Source: Dasyornis broadbenti
Taxonomy: Eukaryota > Chordata > Aves > Passeriformes > Dasyornithidae
Reading direction: 5' to 3'
NCBI GenBank assembly: GCA_013397935.1
Contig: VZRN01004398.1
Coordinates: forward strand, 945,130 to 1,009,129
DNA: 64,000 nt
Positions 49,666 to 61,105 of the stretch are shown piece after piece. The position numbers were made by a program, and so were the translations under genes. Below the pieces are notes generated by a model. That model saw nothing but the letters and a program-made list of their open reading frames with translations. It was not told the DNA's origin and searched no databases. The stretch's first letter is position 1. Every line of letters begins with the position of its first letter.

Positions 49666-50409
49666 CAGGCTCTAATTAGCACCAACCCCCAGGCTTTGCT
49701 GCTTTTGCTCTCCAATGCTATGTCAGGGTGTGTGGGTGTGTGTGTGAAGCAAAGCTCAGGGGTGCCGAGGCAGCTGTTCAGGCAGCCCAGCAGCAAGATG
49801 TGCACTCCTTTGGGCATCTCTGCTCGGATTTGAAGGCTCTGATATCTGCTCTTCCTGATGGGTGTTGCTGTGCATCTCTAAGGTCCCACCATGTCCACTC
49901 CGATGCTGAGGGCATCCCCACCCCTGCTCAGCCTGAATGCCTCAGACCCCTCCACTTTCTGCTATCTGCTTTCTGGGGACATTTTCCCCAGCCATGCTGT
50001 TTTGCCTGTGAGATAGAGCAGCATCCCTTGTTCTGCCTGTTTAAACACAATCCCTTTCTTTCCTGAGCCCCCAAAATACAGTTGTTTAATCCACGATTAA
50101 GATGATAAAACTGCTGGCTGGAATGAGGCAAATACTTCACGGTTTGAGTGTGAAGCTGCAGCAGTCAGGGTTGCACAAAGCCCTGGGCTCTGCCCCCGTA
50201 GAGGAGGTGTGGGGGCTTTTCACTCCTGAATGTCAGATTAAAACAATTTATCCTAATCTTCTTAGTGGCTAATTCAGTGCCAGCCTGCTGATGGCAGCCT
50301 GGCTTAGGGGGCTCAGGAGCTGCTGTTTACCCTTGAGTGCAGGGTGCTCATCCCCTCAAGGGGGCTGGCTCTGAGAAGCTGATGGCTACTTTGTGTCCAT
50401 GTGTGCAGA

Positions 50410-50436
50410 AATAATAATAATAATAATAATAATAAT
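50410..50436 (+). repeat. (AAT)9 microsatellite
   Basis: Nine uninterrupted AAT units. Likely length-polymorphic. Confidence 0.97.
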
Positions 50437-51276
50437 GATTATGTTCAAAGCACTTGGGGGCTGAGTCTGGGGCTCCTGCACTGCATGGTTTTTTCTGAGC
50501 CCTTGGCTCAACTTTGGCTGCAGAAAGGAAACTCAAGAGGTCATTTCCTTCAGAGGAGCCGCGAGAGGGTTAAGGCTGAGTGAATGACTTGTTTCATTTA
50601 GATGCTACTCCTTTGGAGACATTACATGCGAATAAGTTAGTTGCCCTCTGTTTAAACCTTTTTGAGACCTGCGTTTCTTTTTGAAGAGTCCTTGGGAATT
50701 TGCCTGGCTTTTCCGGGTTTTTGCTTGTGGGGAGACACTGGGCTGACCAAGGTGGGGTTGTGACTTTATCCACTTTCCTCCCCCTCTGGAGACCAGGTTC
50801 CTGGCCCCACCAGTACACGTTGCTGTGGCTCCAGTTGACTGTGGAGCTGCTTTTACCCGCATGGGCACTGGGTTCGTCCAGCTTAGCCATCCGTGTTTTC
50901 TGTGTGACGTCAAGTGACTGTGTGCATAAAACTTGGCTGCTCCCTGCCTGTGGGATGGCGGGTTTAGACAGCTGCTCTTTGGTTCCCCATTTATTTCCCC
51001 GCAGGCTGGTAACACTGAACAGGACATCAGGAGAGAAGGCAGGGTGTTCCAGGGCACAAAATGGGATTTCAGCTTGTGCAAACAAAGCTCTGTCCCCTCT
51101 TGCATGGAATTGTTATAATAGGAAGATTATAACTGCTGAAACTTACGATATATGGGCCAGATTCATTTTTCTTTGTATTGCTGAATACCTGGAATTCCTT
51201 CTTAGATGCCAGTGGGGTACCACAGAAGTAAATCATGAATCAGGTCTACAGTCCTGATGTATGATAAATAGTATAT

Positions 51277-51312
51277 TACCTTCTTGATCCTTCATACCTT
51301 CTTGATCCTTGA
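51277..51312 (+). repeat. 18-bp tandem duplication
   Basis: TACCTTCTTGATCCTTCA at 51277-51294 is followed at once by the same sequence with one difference (CA to GA at the end) at 51295-51312. A recent local duplication. Confidence 0.95.
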
Positions 51313-53104
51313 GATATATTTGTACTAACACACTTAGACTTCTGTTGCTGTTTTTTTTCTTCCCCATAAATCTTCTATTTAAAAAACAAACCAGTGAAAG
51401 ATCTGTAACGTATTACCAGTTTCCCAGTTTTCTTAACAATGGAGCACATGTTCATTGATTTTTAGAGATGACATCAGATAAAGGGAAACAGAAGCAGAAA
51501 GAATGTGCCAAGAAGTTTAACACAGTTAATTTGGTGACCTTTAGATGTCACTATAATCAAAGAATAGCACAAAACTTAAGGCAGGTTTGGGAGCCTTCCT
51601 GCTTGGTAAATTTGGCAGTCTCATTCCTTGAACTAATTTGCTGGTCTCTGGCTCCTGGAAACCCTGTTGCTGCTAATTTCTATGTATGTTTGATGTCCAG
51701 CTCACATGAAGGATGGAGATGTGTGTAGCCTTCACTTGTGTGCCAGGAGACCTTCTTGAGCATTTCTCTGTGGCAGATCTTTGCTGAGGATTTTGGCTCT
51801 GCTGCTTTCTGGAACAGCAAAGCTTCTGCTAGACCATTCCAAGGGGAGGGCAAAGGCAATAGAAACAACTTCACTGGCATCATGCTTTGTGTCTAACATA
51901 GATCTATCAAAATGAAGTTTTTCAGTAAACCCATTCCTCTATCAGATGTTTTATAGGCCCTTGGACATTCAAAGTGGTATTCTAGTCCTTAGGGACAATT
52001 TTTTCTTTGTCAGAGAGGCTTTGCTGTAGTGATGCTGACATGACGGGTGTGTTACTCTGTTATCACAGACTTACTTTGAAATGTTGAATTGTGTAAACAA
52101 AAATGTACCTGTAAATATTTTTGTACTTGCCCATCAGGGTTACGTTTCCTACGTTGTTTTGGTGACTGTGTCTTCATGAGTTTGAACTTCTAGTCCAGAT
52201 AGGCAGTGCTCTTCTCAAGTCCTGGATGGCAACTACTTCTGGGTTACTCATGACCCATATAACCTCTGCCTATGAAGCGTCTCTATTTTTTTATACTTGT
52301 GTCTCTATTTTAAATGCATGTTTCTATCATGCAGAATTTGCAATAACCTAGGCAATGAGCTGGAGACCATTTCCACAATCTACCCTTTCCACTTAGTGTC
52401 TGTCCTGTTGTTTTGAAACACTTTTTTAATTGCAGTTTTCCAAAGCAGTATTTGAAGGGATTGACTGACAGGACCCCATTAAGGCAAATTTGGCCCCTGA
52501 ATTATCTTCTATTAAAAAAATCCAGCACCCTAAATTTCCACAAAACAAGAGATCAACAGAATGTTTCTATTAAAAGGAAATCCAAATGGAAACAGCTTTT
52601 AAATCTATCAAATATATTTCCTTTTCTTTATTTGCCTGTCAGACTTTGTATGTGTATGAAGGCCAGACAGTGAATTGACTTGAAACATATTATTACCCAA
52701 AATGATACTGGCATCAGAAATGCAAAAGCACCAGTGAAAAAAGGTGGCTAGAGATTGAAAATTCTGTTCTGGGCTTCAGTCCAGATTTTGAAAACCTACT
52801 GCTTACATTTGGGTCAGAAGATTGGGATACAGGGCTTGCATGTGAACCTGGAATGGGCCATAAACAGTGATGAGATTTTGCTGTTTAATAGTCTCAAGCT
52901 GGGCTGCCCAATGTCTGGCTCATGAGCAGCATCTGGCCTGCCAGGACAATTCATCTGGCCTGATGCCCATTCCCAGCCTCTTACTTTCCTGAGGGCCTCT
53001 CAAACACGGGAGGAGTGGGCTGTATAAAAGATGTTAGCTGCCCTCACCCATTTCTTAGCTACTTTTCCGATGGACATCATCTCTTTTTCCAGCCACGAAG
53101 TTAG

Positions 53105-53697
53105 ATCATAGAATCACAGAATAGTTTGGGTTGGAAGGGATTTAAAGGTCATGCAGTCCAAGTCCCTGCGTGGCCAGGGACAATTTCCGCTAGACCAGGT
53201 TGCTCAAAGCCCTGTCCAACCTGGCCTTGGATGTTTCCAGGGACTGGGCAGCCATACCACCTCTGTGGGCAACCCCTTCCCTAGCCAATGTTTTACCACC
53301 CTAGGCACAAAAAAATTCTTTCTTATGTCTAGTCTAAAATGGCTCTTTTTTAGTTTAAAACCATCAGCCCTTCTCTTATCTCAGTAGGTTCTGCTAAAAA
53401 GTCTGTTCCCATCTTTCTTATGAGCTTCGTTTTGTATGGAAAGGCTGCAATAAAGCTCTTCCCAGAGTCTTCCCTTCTCCAGGCTGAACAAACCCAACTC
53501 TCAGCCTCTCTGCAGAGCTGCTCCAGCCCTCAGAACATCTTCGTGGCCTCCTCTGGACCGACTCCAACAGGTTCACATCGTTCCTGTGCTGAGGAACCCA
53601 AAGCTGGACACAGAATCCAGATGCAGTCTGACCAGAGCAGAGTAGAGGGGCAAGAATTGCCTTCCTCAACCTCCTGGCGCTGTTGTGTAAAATAAGG
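53105..53697 (-). mobile_element. CR1 LINE, 3' UTR plus reverse-transcriptase C-terminus
   Basis: The left edge is a clear CR1 3' end (ATCATAGAATCACAGAATAG, then GTTTGGGTTGGAAGGG). To the right lies the 3' untranslated part. From about 53430 on the minus strand comes coding sequence for the reverse-transcriptase C-terminal region, including FCVQLWVPQHRNDVNLLESV and the following QRR. In intact CR1 this region has the form YCVQFWAPQ followed by LERVQRRA. At about 590 bases this is the longest CR1 piece in the window. It is 5'-truncated, and its coding part contains frame breaks. Confidence 0.92.
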
Positions 53698-56600
53698 GAG
53701 TTGATAGGGCTGGTGGAAGGGAGAAATACTCCATCCAAAAGGGAAAGGGCACCCAGGAGGTTTGCAGTCAACAGGTAGGTACAGGGAGACTGCTGTGGGT
53801 GGGAGAGATAGAGCAAGGGATTGGCCACCCGTGGCTTGAAGCATCGTGGCAAAGCTACATAAAAAGTTCAGCTCAAGAAGGGTGATCCAGCAATGCCACA
53901 GGGTCTTGGAGGCTGTGAGCCTTTCTTTGTTATGTGGGTATACAGTGCAAACACTCCAGATTTGAGTCTTTGCTTGGATTGTAGATCAGTAGGAACCATA
54001 GTGCTGTCAGAGCTGGAAACTGCAATGTGCAATGTTGAATGGCTGGGGAATGGCAGCTGAGTCAGTACAAACCACCTCTCCCAGCTCAAAAACTGCAGCA
54101 GTGACAGATTTAGGGCTCATTAGGTTTCAACAGAACTCAGAGGAAGCCTTGCCCAGTGTGAAGGTATCCACTGAGAGTTTATAAAGCCAACAGTCAAGAT
54201 CTTGCATTGTGTTGAGCCTGTGTTCTACATCTCTTGCTTCCCCCATAAGAATAGTGGGATCAGTTCTTCCTTATCTCCTGGGGCTGTTGATGGCCTTAAT
54301 GTATGAAAGATTATGAGGTGACCAGAAATTTTAGCAGTGTGAAATACCTTTTCCACGGGATCAATGACCCCTCGAATTTCCCGGTTTTTCTGAGGCTCTC
54401 TGAAATGTGTTGATTAATTCTTTGAGCACAGTGAATTCATTGTCTGCCAGGCAGTGTGGATGTTCTCATTTATAACTGTAATATCCTTTACTCAAATTCC
54501 TGGGAACATGCTGCAGAAACAGATGTAATTTGCCAGGTGAGCGTCTATAAAGATGGGATGGGTGAGAGAATACAGATGGAAGAACAACACTCCTATCTCC
54601 CTGAAGAGTCTTTGAGGAAACCATGCAAGTGTGAAAAAAAGTTTCTTCTTCCCATTATTTCATCTCTAATTCCAATTTTCAGGCCAAATGATGACTGACA
54701 TGGTGCACTGTCATCCAAATATATATATGGTCTTGTACTATTTCTAATTGGTCCAGAAGCAGGAAATTCCACAAATCTCCCAAGCAAGCCCTCTCCTCTG
54801 GGATTCTTAGTCTCTGTTGGCATCCCTGTTGGGTTTGGATCAGTTTTCATTTTAAAAAGTGATTATACTTCTCGTTGTTGCTCTATCAAAGAGTGTTCCT
54901 GCTGTAAACCGGTGCACATCTGTCCTGTTAACCAGCCCAGCTGGGATCTGTGCAGTGAGAGGGGATGAAGTCATCCATCTTGGGCTGTGGAATGGGGCGG
55001 ATTGCGGAGCTGGGATCTGTCCTGTGCCTGACTGTGTGCTGCACTGCTTTGGGTCCATTTGCTCCATCTCTGTGTGTTTTCAGAGACATCTCAACTTGTG
55101 ACAAATACAGGCAGGTTCCACATGGAAGGTGACTGTGCAAGATGCTGCTGTTCAGGGATTGCTGTTTTGAGAGGAGGAAGTAACAGCTCATTGAATTTGA
55201 CTCAGATTTGTGAATGGTTTTGGGATCGGGTTTTTGGTGCCTACCGCAGGAAACAGTTCTGACAGCTGGGAGTACTCAACCCATGTCTTTCCTTAGGATT
55301 CCTTGGTTCTTGATAAAGATTTGGTTTGTGCTGTCTCATGAAGTCTTTCAGCACATATCTTCATGCCTGTTGTGCTTTTGAAAGATTTTCACTGTGGCTG
55401 GGCCTGGGTGATGAAGGTCATTGGGCTCAGAAGTCACTGGTCTAGGTCTCAAAACAAGGTCAGGAGATCCATATTAACAAGCTGATTTTAGCACTCAGGC
55501 TGAAAGCAGAAGAGCAAGGAAGCTCCTGTGGTAGTTTCACTTCCTGCACTGGCTTCCTCCTTTTAGTGACTGTATATTTATTTAGTGGTCTTTGAAGGTG
55601 TTTTTTAAGTGTTAACAGGTATTGCAAGTAAGAGTGATTGACATTTGTGCACACTTTTTGTCCGTGATCAGTGACTGCATCCATTTAAAGCATAAATGGG
55701 CTATCTGTAATGCTGTTTTCCAAGGGTATCTTTGCAGAAGCAGCAGAAGGTTCAGAGCAAATGGATAACACAGCAATAAGTTCCATTGATTCCAGCAGCA
55801 ATGTTGCAGGGCCTTTTTGATACACAGTAACCTCCTTCACCTTATCAAAAGGTTTCCCCAGTCTAAACATCACTGCCAGATGTGTTCACTTTCCTGTTTA
55901 AGGAAAACTGAATGAGTTAAACCACATATGTCTCAAAGCAGAGGCTGGAGGTTTAAAGGCTATCACAGACTACTGACAGCAAGATATCACATACAGAATT
56001 CTCTCCAGATGGGACAAATTTCATGTAGCTTCTGGATTGACCAATACATTAATCTCAACAGGAAAGTTTTACAGCCTCATCACCATGTATCTGAGCCTGG
56101 CAGTCTCAAGAGGAGCTTTAATGAGTAAAGCCCTCAAACCACTGCAATACAATCTTCTCCCTCTCCAAATACCCCACCAGTACACAAGTTTCGAGCTTTT
56201 GTTGTCTTTCCCGGACTCTTCTGATGTTGTACTGGTGAACAAAACAGTAACGCTTGGATTAATGCATTGCCACTGTCCAGCTTCCAACTGCTGGACATGT
56301 TCCTTGTTGGCAGCTCATGTGCCAAGGAAGGCAATGCTGCGTGTTCAGAGATCCCTGTGTTCAGGCAACGATTAACCTGGGTTTGGTAGGATGTGGCTGT
56401 GTGAGTGTGGGCTCCCCAGAGTGGCAGAGGGGGTAGGACCCTTGCATAGCAGGCTGAGTGCAGAGGCCATAAGAACATATCCATTCCATATTCCTGAATT
56501 GGGATTAATCTCTCATTACAGTGATAATGGGATAACTCCTGGAAGTTTTTCTTTTTGTAGCTAGGGCATTGAAGAAGACCTGTCTGTAAGATGTTGAGTG

Positions 56601-57084
56601 CGTATTTAGCTGGAAATGAAACAGTAATGAACAAATCCATTCAGCTGGTCAAAAAGAGAGGTTTCAGTATCTTTGGGTAGTCATTAAAAGTGAGTGCCAT
56701 CTCTTACAGTGTCATTAGCCTACATTATGAAAATGTGATTTTTTTTTTTTTTTTCCTCACAGGCTTCTGGGAATGATTACTCTCTGGGGAAAAATATATA
56801 ATTCCTTGATAATCTAGAGCTGTTGGAGCTTTCAGTGAAATCTCTGAAGTATTGGCACAATGATGAATGGCCTCTTCTGGAATACAGAAATGGATAAGAC
56901 ACAAAATAAATCCTTCATGTATTGCAAGGCTTTGCTGTAGTGCTCCTTATCTCAAGGGTATTATGCAAATTTGGTGCCTATTTAAATCTTGACACTCTCA
57001 TCTGGAGCAGGTGTATTAGCAACTTACTTTTCTGTGAGCCAGCTTTCTTCCAGCTCTGCTGTAGGACTAGGAGTGACATTTTAA
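53698..57084. other. Unique noncoding DNA
   Basis: No supported gene or transposon. A T16 run lies at about 56739-56754. A short ATATATAT run lies near 54718-54726. Confidence 0.5.
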
Positions 57085-57195
57085 TGTCAAACTTCCAAGT
57101 GGGAATGCTTCTAGGTGGATAGGAATACAGTTTGCACTACGTGGCAGGTGCATCCCCCTCCACCTAGAAGCATTCACTGCCTGAAAGCTACTAAA
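57085..57195. repeat. Inverted repeat with a perfect 17-bp stem, hairpin-forming
   Basis: GAATGCTTCTAGGTGGA at 57103-57119 is exactly complementary to TCCACCTAGAAGCATTC at 57159-57175. Imperfect complementarity continues inward (GGAATAC against the complement of GCATCCCC) and outward (ACTTCCAAGTG against the complement of CACTGCCTGAAAG). The whole therefore folds back with arms of about 40-50 bases and a small centre. The 73-base core has the size of a microRNA precursor. A decayed fold-back transposon or a local inverted duplication would look the same. No transcript evidence is available. Confidence 0.8.
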
Positions 57196-57416
57196 GATGA
57201 ACCTTTCCAAGGACCAAAAGTGCAGTAGAAGGTATCCACTCTACAGGAGCCATGGAAATCCTGGCAATGGGATTGTTACCAGATGATAAATTGCTCAATG
57301 CTTATTCTTCAAAAACCACTGGCCTATGGAAATGCACAATGGGCTCATTGTGTAAGGAGAACTGGAAGTTCATCAGCCCCAGTGCCCTGCCAACTCGAGC
57401 GTGTCAGCTGTAACAT
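57196..57416. other. Unique noncoding DNA
   Basis: Short spacer between the inverted repeat and the probable LTR. Nothing recognised. Confidence 0.5.
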
Positions 57417-57571
57417 TGTGGTCCACGACCACTAGGATCCACCAGAGAGACCCCCAGGACAGAAGAACGCGTGCACAAAGACAAGGGAAAATATGTTAAT
57501 GATTTCAGGAAAATTATTATTGTATGCATGTTTATTCTGGGACAGTCAGTGAGTATGGATGTAAAGCACAG

Positions 57572-57579
57572 TATATAAA
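57572..57579 (+). promoter_or_regulatory. TATA box of the LTR
   Basis: TATATAAA, a near-consensus TATA box, placed about 70 bases before the AATAAA signal, as expected in a short-R LTR. Activity is unknown. Confidence 0.5.
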
Positions 57580-57615
57580 CAGAACTTACCTGTACTCAGC
57601 ATGCATGAACTTTCA

Positions 57616-57631
57616 GAGGAGATATCTCCTC
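57616..57631. repeat. 16-bp palindrome in the LTR R region
   Basis: GAGGAGAT followed directly by ATCTCCTC forms a perfect palindrome between the TATA box and the polyadenylation signal. In retroviral RNA a stem-loop at this place is common. Confidence 0.85.
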
Positions 57632-57644
57632 ATGTGTCTGGCCA

Positions 57645-57650
57645 AATAAA
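57645..57650 (+). terminator. Polyadenylation signal of the LTR
   Basis: AATAAA in the expected place for an LTR R region, 14 bases after the palindrome. Confidence 0.5.
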
Positions 57651-57715
57651 GAATGCTGCTTCCTAATGCTAAATGGGTGTTGAGTTTTTTTTATTTTAAC
57701 CAATTTTGGTAACAG

Positions 57716-60259
57716 GATGAGCCCAAAGGATGATGTGGGGATTGCAGCAGGGAAATACAAATAACTTGATTGGTTAAACATACTATAATGGTTTAATATC
57801 TTGGATGATAATCTGTTCTTAATGATGATCTAAGCTGCATTTCTGGGATGTTATCATGATAATGCTGGAGTCCAATAATCTTAATATTTCCTACAGGATA
57901 CCTGGGCTCTTTACACATTTTTAGTTGTCTTTAGGTGAATTTCTCATTGTCATAAGGCAAAGTCTATGTGTGCATCTCTTTCAGTAATGGCATCAGTTGT
58001 CTTGCCTAGGGCTGATCCTCCTTATTATCTCTGGCCACTCAAGCAGCTATAAGAATCCTTTCCTACTTGTATGCCTTGTTTTGGAGTTCTTTCTTCTTGT
58101 CCTCTGAAAGGACAGAGTACTCCTTCATGAACAGAAGGATTGTTTCCTCCTTTCTAGCTTTAGAATGTTTGCTATCCACTAAGGCAGTAGAAATGATATT
58201 GTGTGGCTTGTACAGGCAGTCTCACATCTGGGTAATGAAGAGGAACCACACTGGTGTGAAAGGTCCATTGGATGAAAACATTCATTCCAGCTCTGGGGCG
58301 GGCAGCTTTGAGGAGTGAAGTCATGGACTGGCTCACAAAATCTCAAGGACTAGTTCACAGATGATGAAGATTGATGGCTGCTACTTGCAGTTAATATTTT
58401 GACTGATCTAGGGGATAGAGTGAGAAATGGTGCTGGAGTTTGTTTGGTGCTGGTTCCATTGATGCTCAGAAGGAAGTTCATTTCATCCAGCCCTGTTCTT
58501 ACCGTATAGATCTGTTGGACAGGGCTGACTGAGAGCTGTCTATTAAAATTGCTTCTCAGTAAGAGATTGGTTGTGTTGAAGCAAAATTTTGCTAAGACAT
58601 TAGCTTGCTATTCCAAAATTTTTGTGTTTGTGTGTGTGTGTGTGTGTGTATGTAAAGGGTCAACATATTTTTGATAAAAGTTCCTATTTGACAGGAAGGG
58701 TTAGAGTTTTCCAAACCCATTTCACTTCCATCAAAGTTTTCACATGAATCCACTCTCCCCATGCTTTGTTGAGAACTTTCCACTTGACTACATGTAAAAA
58801 TGATGCTCATTCCTGTCTCACACCCATCCTGTTTTGGGGTGAGTATCCCCTGACCCTCAACTAGAGGAGTAATTTCCTGTGCAGATGCAATGATGGCCTT
58901 TGAGGTGCAGTGAGGTTCAGTACAGCACCCCTGGGGTCAAATTCCCAGCTATTGTTTTGAAGGACAGAGCTCAGCCCCTCTTTTTTCTGCCTTTTTTCTT
59001 GAAAGAAATGCATGCAGACAGCAACTGCTGACATCAGGGGTATTCAGTGGCTGCTGTTTTTCAATGACAACAACACATCCTTCCCCACTCAACACACTAA
59101 AGCCTTGAGGACATCATGATGTCTTTTCCTTTTGGTAATGTCTCACTAGTGGTGTCACCAGCATGTACCGCTTGTGGGTCTGGTGGCTGGGTCTATGTCA
59201 GGCTCTCCCTCATGTGCTGGGATACAAACATAATGCTGTGGGATCTAGCCTGGCCTTAGTCTGGCCCTTGGGGCTCTGTCCTGGCTGCTCACGCTTCAAA
59301 CTGAGTGTTCAAGTGGCCATGTAAGACTTCTGCCCTGGGAGTCAGCAGAGATCTTTTTAAGCCAGGAAAACGAGCCCTGGGTTGCCACAATGACCCATTG
59401 TAACCTGCAGCCCAGGAATTCAGCTCTCCAGGCCCAAGACCTGGTTTGGAGGAGCACAGCTGTGTGACCTTGGCTCTGCTTTGCTGAGAAAAGTGTTTCT
59501 GAGCTGTGAGAAAGTCCATCGGCTAAAAGCATGCAAGGTAGGAAAAGGGAAAACAGAGAGTCATTGTTGAGATAATGACTTAAGGATTCAAGAGGGAAAC
59601 TGTTGATATGGAAAGTTATAAAAAAAAAAGTTATAAAACTGTAAGGAAAAATGTAGAATAAGACAGCAACTATGAAGACTGGGAATTAGCCTGTTTGAAG
59701 AAGGGGAACACATTTTCACCTTGGCCACTAGAAACTCACTACATGTGCTAATACTTACCCTGGTAGGATGTAACTCCTAGGAAACTACAGGGGATATTGA
59801 CCAACAAATAGTTATTCTGTACCCATAAATCGTGTGTATCCCACCTGCAGAGTTCACAAGGGAAAGTGTTAGAGCAGAAGTGACTCAGGGAGACTTACAC
59901 CATCCATGTATTAATGCTGTACACACTGGAAAATGTCATTTGCCAAAGAGTCTTCTGGATGTGAAGGATCTCATCAGGTCCTGGGAAGAGAGATAATGAG
60001 AGGATTTAAGACATTTTCCACAATGTCTGTCCTTGTTTTCAGCCCATCATTTTTGGTTTCTGAGGCTCATATTGTTCCTAGGGGTGACAAGCAGGAGCAT
60101 CTTGGCACAGAAAGTACTCCTAGAATTTGTAACCTTTCTTAAATTAAGGCCATGACAATGGATCAGGATGGGAATAATTTGCAACTAAAGACTGTACAGA
60201 GAAAAGCTTCATATAACACCGTCAGTCAAATGTCAGTCAAGTTTTATTTTGGGGGAGGG
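57716..60259. other. Unique noncoding DNA
   Basis: No gene is supported. A (TG)n microsatellite lies at 58629-58649. A tandem GTCAGTCAA pair lies near 60221-60240. A segment near 59430-59500 containing CAGCTGTGTGACCTTGG resembles part of MIR but too briefly to call. Confidence 0.5.
58629..58649 (+). repeat. (TG)n microsatellite
   Basis: About ten uninterrupted TG units. Likely length-polymorphic. Confidence 0.95.
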
Positions 60260-60907
60260 TGTCTTAGTTTCGAGACAAGTTTTGGAGGAAAACGCTTCTA
60301 CTAAGCGCCTCCCCCACAGGAACAGGCCTCCGGCACCTCCTCCCCCCAACACAACAAACCTTCTTGGATGAAAGTGAAAAAAAACCATTTTATTTAACAA
60401 ACAAAACCAAATGCCCATATAGCATGGGAAAGAGAAAAGGATTTATTAGACCTGACTGAACAGCCCGATGGACTTTAGTGTCCTGTTTTCCCTTGGGCGT
60501 AGTTCCACTCTCCCCACCGGGGGTACTGCGGGGCTGGGTGAAGTCCCTCAGGTGGCTTCCTGAAGGATTCTCACCTGCTTCCTCTCGGGTGTGGTCTGAT
60601 GTCTCGGATGAGAAAGCAAGTCGGGAAAAACAGTCCAAAGAGATAAAACCGAAGAAGGAATAGGCCTTCGCCGCTGCTGCTGCCACCGCCGCCACTGGAA
60701 GCCCGACCGTGAGAAAGGGAAAAAAAAAACCGGACCTCCCCGCCATCTTTCCCCCTCGTCCCTTCAAGGCCAGACACCTGGGGAGGAATTTCAAACAACC
60801 CGGGCCAGCAGAGTTTCTCCCAGCTTCTTAAAGTTACAGAACACATTGTCTTGAGCAGAAAGCAGATGATATGGAATATAGGACTTTCATAATGTCACCC
60901 CAAGACA
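60260..60907 (-). mobile_element. Probable solo LTR, CpG-rich, minus strand
   Basis: The segment begins TGTCTTAG and ends CCAAGACA on the plus strand, so the minus-strand copy starts TGTCTTGG and ends CTAAGACA. These short inverted termini are typical of LTRs. The flanks GAGGG (60255-60259) and TAGGG (60908-60912) agree at four of five bases, which may be a decayed target-site duplication. Polyadenylation signals on the minus strand appear as TTTATT at 60442-60447 and 60389-60394. The middle is GC- and CpG-rich, with GCC-repeat-like sequence near 60670-60700, unlike the rest of the window. No internal retroviral genes or primer-binding site adjoin it, so it is a solo LTR if correct. A 134-codon frame inside it (60390-60794) is probably incidental. 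Confidence 0.65.
60740..60749 (-). promoter_or_regulatory. YY1-type site in the LTR
   Basis: The minus strand reads AAGATGGCGG, nearly identical to the YY1 consensus AAGATGGCGGC and in the same orientation as the LTR. YY1 sites near starts of transcription can direct initiation in TATA-less promoters. Here it lies between the LTR 5' end and its polyadenylation signals, where U3/R regulatory sequence is expected. Binding is not demonstrated. Confidence 0.5.
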
Positions 60908-61105
60908 TAGGGTATGTCTCAAAAGCAGAAGGTGACAGTAAGGCACGGTTAGAGTAATGGCCAGGCTATGCCGTTGATCAGGCAGATAACAGCAGATTAC
61001 CTGTTAACTAATAACAGATAGTTTTTTAACCCTAATAACTGCTCCCAGTGCCACATTACTAGTTCTGGTTAGGCTATCAACCATCTCCTGATCATTCTTT
61101 TTTTT
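60908..61105. other. Short unique spacer
   Basis: DNA between the LTR and the CR1 fragment. Nothing recognised beyond a T-rich run at its right edge. Confidence 0.5.

Larger units (their letters stand above)
49666..53104. other. Unique noncoding DNA with minor tandem repeats
   Basis: No gene is supported. It contains an (AAT)9 microsatellite and an 18-bp tandem pair listed separately. A segment at about 52895-52960 with GCTGCCC, CTGGCC and CCTGCCAGG words faintly recalls decayed hAT-type DNA transposons, but too weakly to call. Confidence 0.5.
57417..57715 (+). mobile_element. Probable solo LTR of an avian endogenous retrovirus
   Basis: The segment begins TGTGGTCCACG and ends GGTAACA, as LTRs begin with TG and end with CA. 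Inside, in order, are a TATA box (TATATAAA, 57572-57579), a 16-bp perfect palindrome (57616-57631) and AATAAA (57645-57650) followed by GAATGCTGCTTCCTAATGCTA. This is the U3-R-U5 order of a plus-strand LTR. Similar polyadenylation regions occur in bird ERVL-like LTRs, from recollection. No internal retroviral genes flank it, so it would be a solo LTR left by recombination. The target-site duplication is not clear, and the 5' edge could instead be near 57402. Confidence 0.6.

Noticed and set aside
49370..49833. Cys/Val-rich and His/Thr-rich frames across the GT array
   Set aside because: They are translations of simple repeats running through an assembly gap.
52895..52960. Faint resemblance to a decayed hAT-type DNA transposon
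   Set aside because: Only a few GC-rich words match, and no terminal inverted repeats or 8-bp duplication were found.
59430..59500. MIR-like words (CAGCTGTGTGACCTTGG)
   Set aside because: The match covers fewer than 20 bases, and no tRNA-like head or core could be aligned by eye.
60390..60794. 134-codon minus-strand frame in the CpG-rich LTR
   Set aside because: LTRs are not usually coding, the GC-rich sequence has few stops by chance, and the protein shows no domain.
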